The notes beneath the pieces are model-generated. The model did no database searches, had not been told where the DNA came from, and worked only from the letters and a program-made list of their open reading frames with translations. A stretch of DNA of 64,000 bases, taken from Arbacia lixula. Taxonomy: Eukaryota; Echinodermata; Echinoidea; Arbacioida; Arbaciidae. The stretch lies in assembly GCA_963669155.1 (NCBI GenBank), contig OZ022589.1:12418374-12482373 (forward strand). Reading direction: 5' to 3'. Made by a program: the position numbers and the translations under genes. This document shows, in pieces, positions 49,829-60,985 of this stretch (position 1 is the stretch's first letter; each line of letters starts with the position of its first letter).

Positions 49829-50720
49829 GTGAGTTAGAGCTACCCGCATTCTTTATCATGATGATACGTTTAAAGAGCAGTAATGAAATATCGAAATGAG
49901 AACACGAATGTGACTCACTAAACAAATGGGATGTGATAATAATTGAAGTGCGCTTCGACTCTGTAAAGTCGCCTTTTTGTGCTGGTAATACACATAAACC
50001 CCATAGGGCAGCACTTTGTATGGGAACAAATGATTGCAAGGATCTTGTTTGTGCTAACAACGATAAACGATATTTTTTAAATTCTTATAGAAAATTCTCA
50101 CAGAAAATCAACACTTTCTTCTCTGTTTACCCTCACCCGATTCCCTCTCGTAAACAGGTTAATTGATACCACTTGTTAAATACAATCATAAATGCTAAAG
50201 GATCGCATTGTCACGTGTTTTTGATAAGACGATTTAAACTGCAGTTCGCTGACCTCTGGCTCGTCATAACTCGATATTTCAGGTAGGGCATGGACCCGAA
50301 TGACAACGATAACCCTCTCCATCCTACATACACATACATGCAGCACACTTTTTGTTTTGGTGTTGGTTTTCCTATAGTCTTTATTCAGTTCCATTTAAAT
50401 TACACACAAAGCCGCAATTTCATATGATATGACCCTAGGAAAACCCAAGATAAAAAAAAAACAATCATTTTGTTTTCATATTATACATACACTTTGGTTT
50501 TCCTCTGTGCTGTAGTTGTCTCACAGTACGAATATATTTAAGGTAAATACAAAAAACAAAACAATCTGCTTATTTTCCCTTCATAATATAATAGTCGCAC
50601 AATGAAATTTATTGCCAATGACTAAAACATTTTTAGTTTCATTTACTTAATAAGAACAAATAAACATATTTCAACGAAATTGCAAATGAACGAAACACAG
50701 TTTATCAATACTATACGCAA
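49829..50720. other. Intron of the type II membrane gene, no structure seen
   Basis: AT-rich sequence after the donor at 49829. No further exon of that gene is recognised up to the window end. Confidence 0.4.
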
Positions 50721-50747
50721 CACCCCCCCCCCCCCCTACACACATTT

Positions 50748-51230
50748 TTTTAGATCGTGATTTCATTCATACAAAATAACATGTCATTTTTGTTTCCAAA
50801 GGGGCACTTTTTCTAACAAAATACATTTCCAATACAATTCTATTATAGTACAATTCTAATAAACGTTCATACATACGCAATAATAAAAACAGCCGAAAAG
50901 TTAAACTTTACACATGATTATGCAATGAATGAAATCAAATTAAATCCCAAAACCCTTCCAAACACACACACTTTTTTTATTGTGATTTCTTTCATATAAA
51001 ATAACATGTCATTTTTGTTTACAAAGGTGCACTTTTTCTAATAAAATACAATTCTAATACAATTCTATTACAAAACAAAATACAATTCTAATGCAAGTCT
51101 ACTACAATGCAAAATACAATTCTAATAAACGTCATACATACGCAATTATAAAAACAGCCAAAAAGTTAACCTTTACACATGATTATGCAATGAATGAAAT
51201 CAAATTAAACCCCATTAAATAAACCCACCA
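50748..51230. repeat. Tandem duplication of about 230-bp units
   Basis: Units at about 50748-50970 and 50971-51230 share TAACATGTCATTTTTGTTT, GCACTTTTTCTAA, ACATACGCAAT and ATGATTATGCAATGAATGA in the same order. A poly-C run lies at about 50724-50736. The second half of each unit is homologous to dispersed repeat R at 20335. Confidence 0.75.
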
Positions 51231-51410
51231 ACAGGCTCTTCACCCCCAAGGACACACACACACACACACACACATTCACGCACACACAAAGGACACATAC
51301 CCATTCACGCACCATTCATTGGCAACTTACTCACATTCCAAAAGGAGATTAAGTATATTTTAAAGCAAACTTTTTCTGTAGTACATCACAAAAGAAAGTG
51401 GAAATGGAAT
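51118..51410. repeat. Dispersed repeat R, second copy
   Basis: Matches 20335-20640 in order and orientation, including the CA-rich middle and the end AGTACATCACAAAAGAAA. Confidence 0.65.
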
Positions 51411-51498
51411 TCTAGCGGAAAATTTAGAGAGAATCAAACAGTTGAAAATAAAAAGAAGAAACAACAACAACAAAACGCTATAATACTCTTCAATCACA

Positions 51499-51506
51499 AA
51501 CACACA

Positions 51507-51586
<80 letters not shown>
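51499..51586. repeat. (CA)n(TA)n microsatellite
   Basis: CA units followed by about 16 TA units. Confidence 0.95.
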
Positions 51587-51588
<2 letters not shown>

Positions 51589-52284
51589 CTCTTCAGTACA
51601 CACACAAACAAACACATACACACGTACACACGCGGGTTCACACTTTTTTCATACATATACACACACAGCCTCATAAATCTTAATCTCCCTTATTAAACTG
51701 AATTATGGTATCATAGGGAGGTAAAACTAGATACATGACGCTATTGTTATATCTTCATAGAACGCCCCCCCCCCCCCTTCCCCTCTCTCTCCATCTACCC
51801 TATTATACACCCTTTCCCACGTTCGTGGACGCCATTGCCCATCATAATATCTTGGGAGACCCCTCCACCCCTCCCCCTCCCCCACCATCTCATACACCCT
51901 TCTACATGTGAACGTTCGCAAACGTCAGGGAGGTCTTTATCTTTAGCACCAATCCAGTCTGCCGTCTCCTCCGTTGATGAGGTGGGAGTGTAATTGGCCT
52001 GCGTGACAGATGAAAATAAACTCCGATCGAGCTGTCCCCGAATAGTTGAGCTTCCTCGAATGTTTCACATTATCCAGACATCCCTCGCATTAACACACAC
52101 GGAGATAGGCGGACAGTGCTTAAATACAGGGTGTCTCATTTGCAAAAGTCATGAAACTCGCAAGGAATCAGCAGTATACCCTAACGATCACGTGTTAAAA
52201 ATGTCACAGTCATAGCTTCACGAAAATTATCAGAAAAACTTCCCTTGTTTTCGTTTGCACAAACCATAGTCTGTATAGTGCCAG

Positions 52285-53040
52285 TGGTACATCGATCCCC
52301 TCCTTTCACCCTCTCTCCTTCGTCCATTGTCTTCTTATCATGTCCCTCCTTCTCGATCCTCCCTTCATCATATCCCCCCCCCTCTCCTCCCTCCATCTTC
52401 CCCCTCTCTCCTCTTCATTATGTCCTTCCTTTCTCCATTTCCTGCCTCCATTTCCTGCCTCCATTTCCTGCCTCCATTTCCTGCCCCCTCTCTCCTCTCC
52501 TTCATGCCCTCCCTTCATCTCCCCTTCCCCTCCCTCCCTCTCTCTCCTACATTTCCTCTCTCCTTCTCCTGCCTCCCTCCCTCTCCTCACTAACCTTACT
52601 CCATCTCCTGCCTCCATCTCCCGCCTTTCTCCTCTCCTTCATTCCCTCCCTTCATCACCCCCTCCCCTCCCCCTCTCTCTCTCTCCTCCATTTCCTCTCT
52701 CCGTCTCCTGCCTCCCTATAATGCCTCCATCCCCTCCCTCTCTCTCCTCCATCCCTCTCCTCCTTATCCTTTCTCCATCTCCTGCTTCCCTCTCCTTCCT
52801 ATCATTTCTCCATCTCCTTTCTAAATCTCCCGCCATTCTCCTCTCATTCATTCCCTCCCTTCATCACCCCCTCCCCTCCCTCTCTCAATCTCTCCTCCAT
52901 TTCCTCTCTCCGTCTCCTGCCTCCCTCTGATGCCTCCATCCCCTATCTCCATCCCCTGCCTCCACCTTCTCCCTCTCTCCTCTTCTCCATGTCCTTCGTT
53001 CATCTCCCCTAACTCTCCCCCCCCCCCCCCCTCTTCTCCC
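52285..53040. repeat. 750-bp polypyrimidine minisatellite
   Basis: Nearly all C or T on the plus strand. It is built from CCTCC, TCTCC and a 13-bp TTTCCTGCCTCCA unit, repeated about four times near 52438-52485. Longer units near 52680-52740 and 52886-52945 repeat the same order. Frames through it on both strands are low-complexity artefacts. Confidence 0.9.
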
Positions 53041-53044
53041 ACCA

Positions 53045-54870
53045 CGATTTCCAAACCATCAAATTGAAGCTGACATATCCCAAACTATCTAGCGATGCCC
53101 TTACCCCACATCTCCCTTATCTCCAAGCTTGTCTTGTCTGACCTTTTGCTGCCCGTGTGTGTTTTTCTGGAATGATAAATGCATCTTCCAAGTCACCTGA
53201 TGTAAAATTGTGATGTGAGCTCTTCAAGTCGGAACGTTACACAATGATTAGTCTTTTATCTGAGCTCATAACCTTCACGAGTACAAGCCAAAATCTTAAT
53301 TACATGTTAACTGGCTTGGCCGATCGTAAGTCAATATATAAATACAACCAGTAGACTAGAGTGGTATCACCTGGTGATTCAGTGCCTGAGTAGTAAATTA
53401 GAATTGTACGATCTTTGAATAGCATTTACAATTACAAGCCAGTATGAGCTACAGTTAATGAGGTGTCAGTCAGACGATAGCGAGGCATTAAATCGATACC
53501 CGCCTTCTATAAATCGGGGTGTTAACTGTCTTTGTAACAATGGTTGGTTCGTTATCGTAGGAATGTTTGCTTCGTTATCTGAACAATTACGAACCATGTA
53601 TGGCCTTTACGACGACTGGCCAAAGTGGTAATCGTGGATCAACAGTCAACAGACAGACAGGCAGGCAGACAGATCTAGTATGCATTGTGATTATGAAATT
53701 ATCTCACCATTGATGTTCCCCGTACGATCTAAAAGATGGGATGTCCCTTTTGAAGGTAAAAACATCAAAAGATTTTAAAAGCACAGAGAGAAAAGAAGGT
53801 ACTGTATCAGAACTTGCTCCCAATTATAGAACAGAAAAAAATACTTTGAGCGAAATTGCGGAGGGAAGGCAATTCCTCTTGGGCGCTTGTACTATTCCTT
53901 TCCTAATTTTCCAGAAATGTTCCCTTTCTCTACACGTTAAAATGATTATTTCCGGAGTTGTTCACCTTTTCTATTTATTCCAAAGAATACACTTTATAAG
54001 TCCATAAGTCACCTGATGGGTGGCACTTTGCGGTAGAATAAAAAGGTCAGTTAAAAACCTCAATCCGAGGGTGTGGAATAATATGCACTGTACCTCCCTA
54101 GCCCGGCGAAAAACTCTCAATGCATGCTAATACCCTCCCGGGGTTCACAATGTGTTGAGGAGCGTCGCGGTTTGCTCACAATCAAACAAGTATTTCACTT
54201 CATGTCTTCAAAGCGTGCATTGGTCTGTGAGCAATCGAGAGCTGAAAAATGATGAACGAATCCTTTCAGCTAACTTGATTGCGAACAATAATGTGGAGGG
54301 ATTTGGCCGGGACTAAAGAAATTATCGAGTTTGATTGTGAGATTCTCTTTTGACGAAATGTTCTAAAGTTTTATTCGGAAGCACCGCTGTTGAAAGTGCT
54401 TCAACAGTTATTTAGCTGTGAGGGCCTACATGTCGTTTTGCATTACCTTCTGGAGCCTGAAATCCCCAAAACGTAGGCCTGACCTGAAAAATCATAGCAG
54501 CAGGGCCAGATGAATAGTGAAACAGACTTCAACGCATGAAACATGTTTGAATATTTTCAATATCTACATTTTCAATATGTTCACTCGAAGTGATGCCCTT
54601 TGGTTTAGATTTATATCTTACATACTGTGCAATATTGATGGAAAATCTCGACACGAATTGCAGAAGGGGGTATGTGTGCTCATTAATAAAAACGAAAGAA
54701 AACTATAACGAGGATCCAAATATTCATGTAGTTAAACATGATGATTTATTTGTCTGCATTAATCTCACTAACGACTGACGAACAAGTTTGGAAACACGAC
54801 CGATCTGGCTATTCATACTCTTTGCACTGCCCTTCAAGGCAATGGACAGTAGTCATGGTAATGGTGATGC
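53045..54870. other. No recognised feature
   Basis: Ordinary AT-rich non-coding sequence by inspection, with a short CAGA/CAGG repeat near 53650-53670. Confidence 0.4.
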
Positions 54871-55310
54871 TTAAAGTGGAAGTTAAACCTGGAATTAAGT
54901 TCCTTTCAATAAAAACAGACACATGAAAGAAATATATTGGCAAGGTGTCATCAAAATATAAGGAAGCTATGATCTTTAAAGTTTTGATTTTGTGCGAGGT
55001 GCTCTCCCATGTTTTGAAAATGTAAATTTTCTCGAAAAGATATGAATCATTTTACTTGTGCATTTGAATCATCATTAGAAACTCGTTTTTACAGACGTAC
55101 CTCACGAAAAGAAAAAAGAGCAATTTATGGAATCATACAACAAACAACGCACGGGAGAGCCCCTCGCACGTGACGTCACAAAACCATAATTTTCAAAAAT
55201 AATAACTTTTTTACCCTTTGACGGATTTTCGTCAAACCTTCACTAACATGTTTCTTTCATATTTCTTCTTTGATTGAAACGAAGTTAACTTCAGGTTGAA
55301 ATATCTGTGT
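54868..55310. mobile_element. Foldback element family B, copy 2
   Basis: Starts TTAAAGTGGAAGTTAAACC. The right arm carries GAGAGCCCCTCGCACGTGACGTCAC (CACGTG at 55167, TGACGTCA at 55171-55178), then TTGACGGATTTTCGTCAAACC. The left arm is more decayed but keeps GCGAGGTGCTCTCCC. Confidence 0.75.
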
Positions 55311-56130
55311 GGTAATTATGAAAGGACCGTCCTGCCGTCATAGCTGAAAGCCGGATTTCAATTCATTTTGATGATTATAGCATTTGTAGATATTCCTTTC
55401 CGTCTTTCCGGTGTCTTGAAGACACGCAAGAATTTGGCCCATGGTTATGGCAAAACCGCATTCCGTTTATATCTTTATCAATATGCTTTACCCAGGGAAA
55501 CAATAGTAGCCCCTTCAGTGGTGAGACACTGTTTTACCAGGGAACCCTGTTTTGTGCACTTTAACATTTTAACGTTTTACACAACATGGTTGACATAAAT
55601 ACAAATAAGTTGTCCAGTTTAGGGAGAAAATGACATCATCATGAAATTTACATTTGAGCAAAAATTCCACTGATGACAGGCTCCGTAGTTTTTACCATTA
55701 CCTCTCTATTCCCTGAGAATTGGACTCTATCATTGACAAGGACTTGGTGTGATCTTTGTGCGAACTTGAATAAATACAAAAATAAAATCCCTGTCGCGAC
55801 AGACTTGACTTGAGGCGGGTGTGTTGAGGTGTTTTTTGTTTGCACAACGTGCAGATTTATTTGAGCATTCAAGCTTTGCTTTGCAGAAGTAACAGAGTAT
55901 TACAGAGTATAAACCGCTCCTTTCCCACAACTAAACATTGCACATGGAGGGAAATGCCTAGTGTAATCTGTAAAAAAAAAAAAAAAAAAAAATGACACAC
56001 ATTGCAATAAAAAAATGATTCAAAATATATATTTGAGTAGACACTCCGGCAGGATCCCAGCAAGCAATGCGTTTTAGAATAGCTTGGAAGGAAATTTCAA
56101 CAGCCACGCGAGTTGAGAATGCGTGTACAT
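55311..56130. other. No recognised feature; poly-A near 55972
   Basis: Non-coding by inspection, with a run of about 20 A at 55972-55991. Confidence 0.4.
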
Positions 56131-56534
56131 TAAAGGGAAAGGTGACTCTGAAGTTGATGATATCACGTGCGAGATGCTCTCCCGTATGTACTAATTTGTT
56201 GAAAATGCCCATTTTTCCAAAAAGGATATACATAAGTTTACTAGTGCATTTGATAAAACAATTAGATACAGTTTTTTTTTTTGTTTTATAAAAGATACCT
56301 CTATGAAAAAAGAAGTATTCCTTCACCAAAAAGCAGAAAAATAGCAATTTATGGAATCATACAGCACACAACATATGGGAGAGCACCTCGCACGTGACGT
56401 CACAAAATCAAATTTGTGAAATATCATAATCATTCTATCCTTTGACAGATTTTCGTTAAATCCTTCACGTATATCTTTCTTTCGTGTTTCTGCTTTTATC
56501 AAAACAAACTTGAATTCAGGGTAGACTTTCCCTT
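56131..56534. mobile_element. Foldback element family B, copy 3
   Basis: Starts TAAAGGGAAAGGTGACTC and ends GTAGACTTTCCCTT. The arms pair through GCGAGATGCTCTCCC and GGGAGAGCACCTCGC. CACGTG at 56391 overlaps TGACGTCA at 56395-56402 on the right arm. Confidence 0.78.
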
Positions 56535-56787
56535 GAATAGTTGGGTTTTTGTTGACTTTGCATTGAAGACAACCCAAACGTTGTTCCGTGCAGAGGGCGC
56601 GGGCCTTGCTTTTTGGAGAGCCTTGGTAGGCGGCAGAGAAACGTCGCTGCTGAAAGGATGCTGACACCATTTAGGCGATAAAGTGGATATGGTATGGTTC
56701 CAATTTGCTCGAGTTACACCTCATTTAGGGTTGATGGGCGTTAGAAGGGCAGCCTGTATTGGTGCGTCCCAGCGGTACTTCATGACC

Positions 56788-57192
56788 CTTTAAAGGGCAT
56801 ATACTGTACTGGGAAGACAAAAAGCCTTCAAATGGTGATCATGAGCAATCTTCTTACCAATGGTCTTAAATTCATGTATTGTCCATTTTAGAAACTTGCT
56901 GAAAGTTATTTGCCCTCAAATGATCCATATTATCAGTTATTAGTGATTAAATTACAAATCCTCAAAATGTTCGGACCGAACAATTTCAGGATTTGTGATT
57001 TAATCACTAATTACTCAACATGTGGATCATTTGAGGGCAAATAACTTTCAGCAAGTTTCTAAAATGGACAATACATGAATTTAAGACCATTGGCAAGAAG
57101 ATTGCTCATGATCACCTTTTGAGGGCTTTTTTGTCTTCCCAGTACAGTATATGCCCTTTTTTGTCTTCCCAGTACAGTATATGCCCTTTAAG
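56788..57192. mobile_element. Foldback element family A, full copy
   Basis: Almost perfect inverted arms of about 190 bp meet at GTTCGGACCGAAC. The ends are CTTTAAAGGGCATATACTG and its inverse. The last ~33 bp of the right arm (GTCTTCCCAGTACAG...) are present twice in tandem at about 57136-57192. No coding content. Confidence 0.88.
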
Positions 57193-57785
57193 GGGTGCCA
57201 AAAGCTGCCCTTATACTCTGCCAGGGGCTAACCCCCCCCCCCCCCCCCCATCTCCTCCCCCAGATATTAAATAAGTGATATTTAACCAAACAAACCTAAG
57301 GGGCGGGTTTAAGGTGGAATTAGGGGGTGAACCCCTAAATCAGCCTGTATCCTTATTGGATTTCTGGTACTTAATTCTCATGATGGGTGCCAATTAAAGA
57401 CCAATATTTCAACAGGGGGGGGGGGGGGGGGGGCTTTCGTTCATTAGCGGTGCTTTATTTAAGTACGTGTATACCAAATCATAAGTTTGCTGCAGTACAG
57501 TTCGATAGACAGCTTTGCCATATTAACATGAACTCCCAACACATGTCACGAGAAATAAGTTCAAAGACGTTGACAAATACACGTATACTTCATATATAGC
57601 AGCTAGATTTATGACTGAGAAAGTTAGATGTGCTATGAAAACAGTTTGTGAACTTCAGAGAGATATATTTTGGCTGGTGCAAAGTTCAAGGTGCCTCCGT
57701 CTCGAGGACCAGAGCAAGAAATGTGCTCCAGTAACCTAGAAAGTGATCCGCCTTGCATGCTGAGTCGCATTATGCTACACACTAG
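57193..57785. other. Poly-C and poly-G tracts, otherwise nothing recognised
   Basis: A C run of about 17 near 57234 and a G run of about 19 near 57414, in otherwise ordinary sequence. Confidence 0.5.
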
Positions 57786-57966
57786 CCTAGATACTAAGTT
57801 GTGGGGTGTATGGACACAACCCAGTCTGCTATGTCTGGTAAGACAGACTATGCCCCAATCCCAAGCCAGAGGAGCTATGCCGTCATTAGGGCGTAGTCTG
57901 TGTTACAAGACATAGTTGTTAACAGAATAGGTTGTATCCATGCACCTCACCTCACCAAGTACATAG
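57786..57966. mobile_element. Foldback element family F, copy 1
   Basis: An inverted repeat: GGACACAACCCAGTCTG on the left against CAGAATAGGTTGTATCC on the right, with a GGTAAGACAGACTATGCCC inner arm. The same family as 60515-60712. Confidence 0.75.
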
Positions 57967-58307
57967 GATAGCTACACACAAATCACATCACTTTCCATGA
58001 CCCTGTGATGACATTATTTTTACTATCAGGGTTTTCGAGCATTCGATCGGGATAGCGTCTAGACCGTTGTTGAGCAAAAGTGGAAATGCAAGCATGTCAT
58101 AATTCTCGTACTGTATACTGTATACTGTACTGGGAACACCCAAAAGCCTTCAAATGGTGATCATGAGCAATCTTCTTGCCAATGGTCTTAAAATCATGTA
58201 TTGTCCATTTTAGAAGCTTGCTGAAAGTTATTTGCCCTCAAATGATCCACATTTGTAGTTATTATGCCTCCGCCACGAAGTGGCCGGAGGCATTATGTTT
58301 TCGGGTT

Positions 58308-58380
58308 GTCCGTCCGTCCGTCCGTCCGTCCGTCCGTCCGTCTGTCCGTAAGTCCGTCCGTCCGTCCGTCCGTCCGTCCC
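58308..58380. repeat. (GTCC)n microsatellite
   Basis: A near-perfect GTCC array with two interruptions (GTCTGTCC and GTAAGTCC), inside the Helentron-like element. Confidence 0.95.
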
Positions 58381-58494
58381 GAATCCGTTTAGGCAATATC
58401 TTGAGAACCGTTAAGCAGATTTGCTTCAAACTTCGTACATGTATGTATTGCATGATACTAATGAAGTGTGTAAAATTGGGGTCAAATCTGACTG

Positions 58495-59330
58495 AGGTCA
58501 AAGGTCAGAGGTCAATGAACTTTGTAAAAATTGCCCAAAAATGACCTTTTCCACAATAAATCCAAATCCAAGGAAGCAATTCTCATTAAACATGGTACAA
58601 AGATGGATCACTACTTGGGGATAGACTGGTGACATTTTTGGTAAAATTCCTGAAAGGTCAGAGGTCAAAGGTCAATGAACTTTGCCAAAATTGGCTGGAA
58701 ATTGCCCCAAACTTTAAATTTTTCACAATAAATCCAAATCCAATTGTGCAATTCCAACCAAACATAGTGAAACAATGAATCACTACTTGGGGGTAGACTG
58801 GTGACATTGTTGGTGAAATTGCTGGAAGGTCAGAGGTCAAAGGTCAATAAGCTTTGCAAAAATTGATATTTTTCACAAATAAACCCAAATCCAAATCCAA
58901 TGGTGCAATTCTAACCAAACATGGTACAGAGATGTATCATTTCATGAAGGTAGACTAGTGAAAGTTTGAGTAAAACTCCTGAGAGTTCAAAGGTCAATGA
59001 ACTTTGCCAAATATTAGCTAAAAATTGCCACCGAAGTGATAATTTTCAAAATATATCCAAATCCAATGGAGCAATATCAACCAAACATGTTGCAAAGATG
59101 GATCACTACTAGACTGATGACATTTTTGGTGAAATTTCTCAAAGGTCAGGGATCAAGGGTCAATGAACTTTGCCAAAATTGGCTAAAAATTGCCCACAAA
59201 TAGATATTTTTCACATTGAATCCAAGACTAATGATTCAATTCAAACCTAACATAGTACAGAGATGTATCACTTCATGGAGGTAGACTGGTGAAGTTTGGG
59301 AAAAATTCCTGAAAGGTCAAAGGTCAATGA
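58495..59330. repeat. Tandem repeats of about 160 bp with AGGTCA clusters
   Basis: Units are recognised by GGTCAATGAACTTTG-like words near 58509, 58670, 58841, 58991, 59158 and 59321. Spacing is about 150-171 bp. At least three units carry three AGGTCA hexamers, each separated by one base, at their start (for example 58495-58514). Confidence 0.85.
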
Positions 59331-59780
59331 ACCTCACCCAAAATTGGCTAATTTGAAACAATTTTGATACCAGGATGGATTTAGACAGACTGGTTACATT
59401 GGAAGTCAAAGAAGAAGGAGGTCAAAGGTCAATAAACATGAAAAAAACCGAATGTGATATTTTCATTTCACATGGGCGGAATGGCATGCCCACCAAACAT
59501 ACACATTTTCTGAGAATAGCAAAGAGGCGGAGGCATATTTATCGACTGCATGGCAGTCGAATTGCTCTAGTTAGTGATTAAATCTCAAATCCCCCAAATG
59601 TTTGGACCGAACATTTGGAGGGTTTTACTGATAATCATTAATTATTCCAAATGTGGATCATCTTTCAGCAAGTTTCTAAAATGGGTAATACATGCATTTA
59701 AGACCATTGGCAAGAAGATTGCTCATGATCACCATTTTGAAGGCTTTTTGGTCTTCCCAGTACAGTATATTCCCTTTAAA

Positions 59781-60514
59781 TGTTGATCCACTTCACAGCC
59801 ACAGATACCTACTAATACCTACTAGCAGTCTAGGTGGGGTGGCGGAGGGCGTGTGTCCCTACACTACAACAGCGCCATTCTCAACCCGTTTCTTCGCTAA
59901 ACATTTACTTTATAATAAAGTGGTTGCACGAATTCACCGCTGGGAATATTAAAAAGACACAATCGTCATCTGTTTTGCCAACAAAATGTAGAAATGGGCT
60001 GTCAAAATAATTAAGGGAATTTCGACAATCACTCGACCAGGGAGGGGTGGGTTGGATGGGGGGGGGGGGGGGGGGGGGTAACACAATTTAGACAAACGTG
60101 CCTTCAAACATTCAATCTGGGAGAGCCTATTTAGATTATTCGGGCTTGCTCTGTCTTAACCTATTCAGCTAACCCTAGCCACATGCACGTCAACTGTCTA
60201 CCCCGAACTTCAACACTAGTACACCCCTATAATGTAGAAGTCACGCTTAATTTCTCGGTCACCACACCCCTTCCCCCAAGCCCGTGGGTTGCCTTTTGAT
60301 AATTCTATCGCCATCAACGTCAATCGTCTGCCAATTTCCGTGAGTTGACTGGGGTCAGCAGTGAATTTGTTGTAAATGGCATCATTTCTGACAACTTCTT
60401 CTCCCCAAGGTCGCTCATGTCACCATTCTTTAGCTTGTGCCGTTATCGCGGATAGCATATTTTGGTCCTTATAAAAAAAAAACACTCCCGTGGATTGCTT
60501 GTGCTTTTTTGTAG
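59781..60514. other. Poly-G near 60058, otherwise nothing recognised
   Basis: A run of about 20 G at about 60058-60078; the rest is non-coding by inspection. Confidence 0.5.
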
Positions 60515-60712
60515 GTACTAGGCTATGAGGTGCATGGACACAACCCAGTCTGTTATGTCTGGTAAAACAGACTATACCCTAATGACGTCATAGCTCCTCT
60601 GGCTTCTGAGGAGGAGCGAGGATGGGATTAGGGCATAGTCTGTCTTACCAGACACAGTCGTTAACAGACTGGGTTGTGTCCATGCACCTCACAGCCTAGA
60701 ACTTAGACTAGT
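60515..60712. mobile_element. Foldback element family F, copy 2
   Basis: The left TACTAGGCTATGAGGTGCAT and the right ATGCACCTCACAGCCTAG are inverted copies. The arms continue through GGACACAACCCAGTCTGTTA. The loop holds TGACGTCA near 60581. Two copies of this family occur in the window (see 57786). Confidence 0.8.
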
Positions 60713-60820
60713 GTTTTGTCTTCCTCGTCATCACTTGATTTGTCCAGTCTCTCTTCTAAACCTCCATGATCTGTCCAAGTACAGCCATCTTGCACTGCCG
60801 CAATCACAACGAAGTCTTGA

Positions 60821-60985
60821 CATAGACTCTGTCTCAAGCCGAAAGAAAATATTTCACATGCAGCCACTAATCCATGGAATAACTTACCGGAATATTTCAG
60901 ACATCTAGAAACAAACGAAAATCTCAAGGGTAATTTCAAAACATCGACGCTTATATTTTTGTTCATGTCACTACTTGTACTATGA
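60821..60985 (+). pseudogene. LINE remnant, reverse transcriptase C-terminus (CR1/L2-like)
   Basis: The plus-strand frame reads 'HAATNPWNNLPEYFRHLETNENLKGNFKT...' and then a stop at 60983. The 'AAxxWNxLPxxxR...FKxxLKT' pattern is typical of the end of the reverse transcriptase ORF in CR1- and L2-type non-LTR retrotransposons. A stop codon precedes at 60818, so only about 54 codons are left. Class assignment is from the motif alone. Confidence 0.55.

Larger units (their letters stand above)
58264..59570 (+). mobile_element. Helentron/HINE-like non-autonomous element, nested
   Basis: The 5' ATGCCTCCGCC (58264-58274) is inverted at 59526-59536 (GGCGGAGGCAT). Just after it lies a hairpin with an 8-bp stem, TCGACTGC-ATG-GCAGTCGA (59542-59560), then six bases and CTAG (59567-59570). 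Internally there is a (GTCC)n array (about 58308-58380) and about six tandem units of roughly 160 bp, each with GGTCAATGAACTTTG. A subterminal inverted repeat, 3' hairpin, CTRR-like end and internal tandem repeats are known traits of Helitron/Helentron relatives. No helicase frame is present. Confidence 0.72.
58109..59780. mobile_element. Foldback element family A, copy split by a nested insertion
   Basis: The left part (about 58109-58263) and right part (about 59571-59780) together match the full element at 56788-57192. The right part includes the centre GTTTGGACCGAAC. The inserted sequence is the element at 58264-59570. The foldback was therefore there first. Confidence 0.85.

Noticed and set aside
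52245..53054. Frames up to 196 codons rich in Pro, Ser, Leu
   Set aside because: All come from the polypyrimidine minisatellite, on both strands at once.
57670..57915. 81-codon frame near 57.7 kb
   Set aside because: Most of it is the translation of foldback family F, so it is a by-product of the element.
58495..59330. Tandem repeats considered as a CRISPR array
   Set aside because: Units of about 160 bp that diverge along their whole length, with no short conserved repeat and unique spacers, in an animal genome.
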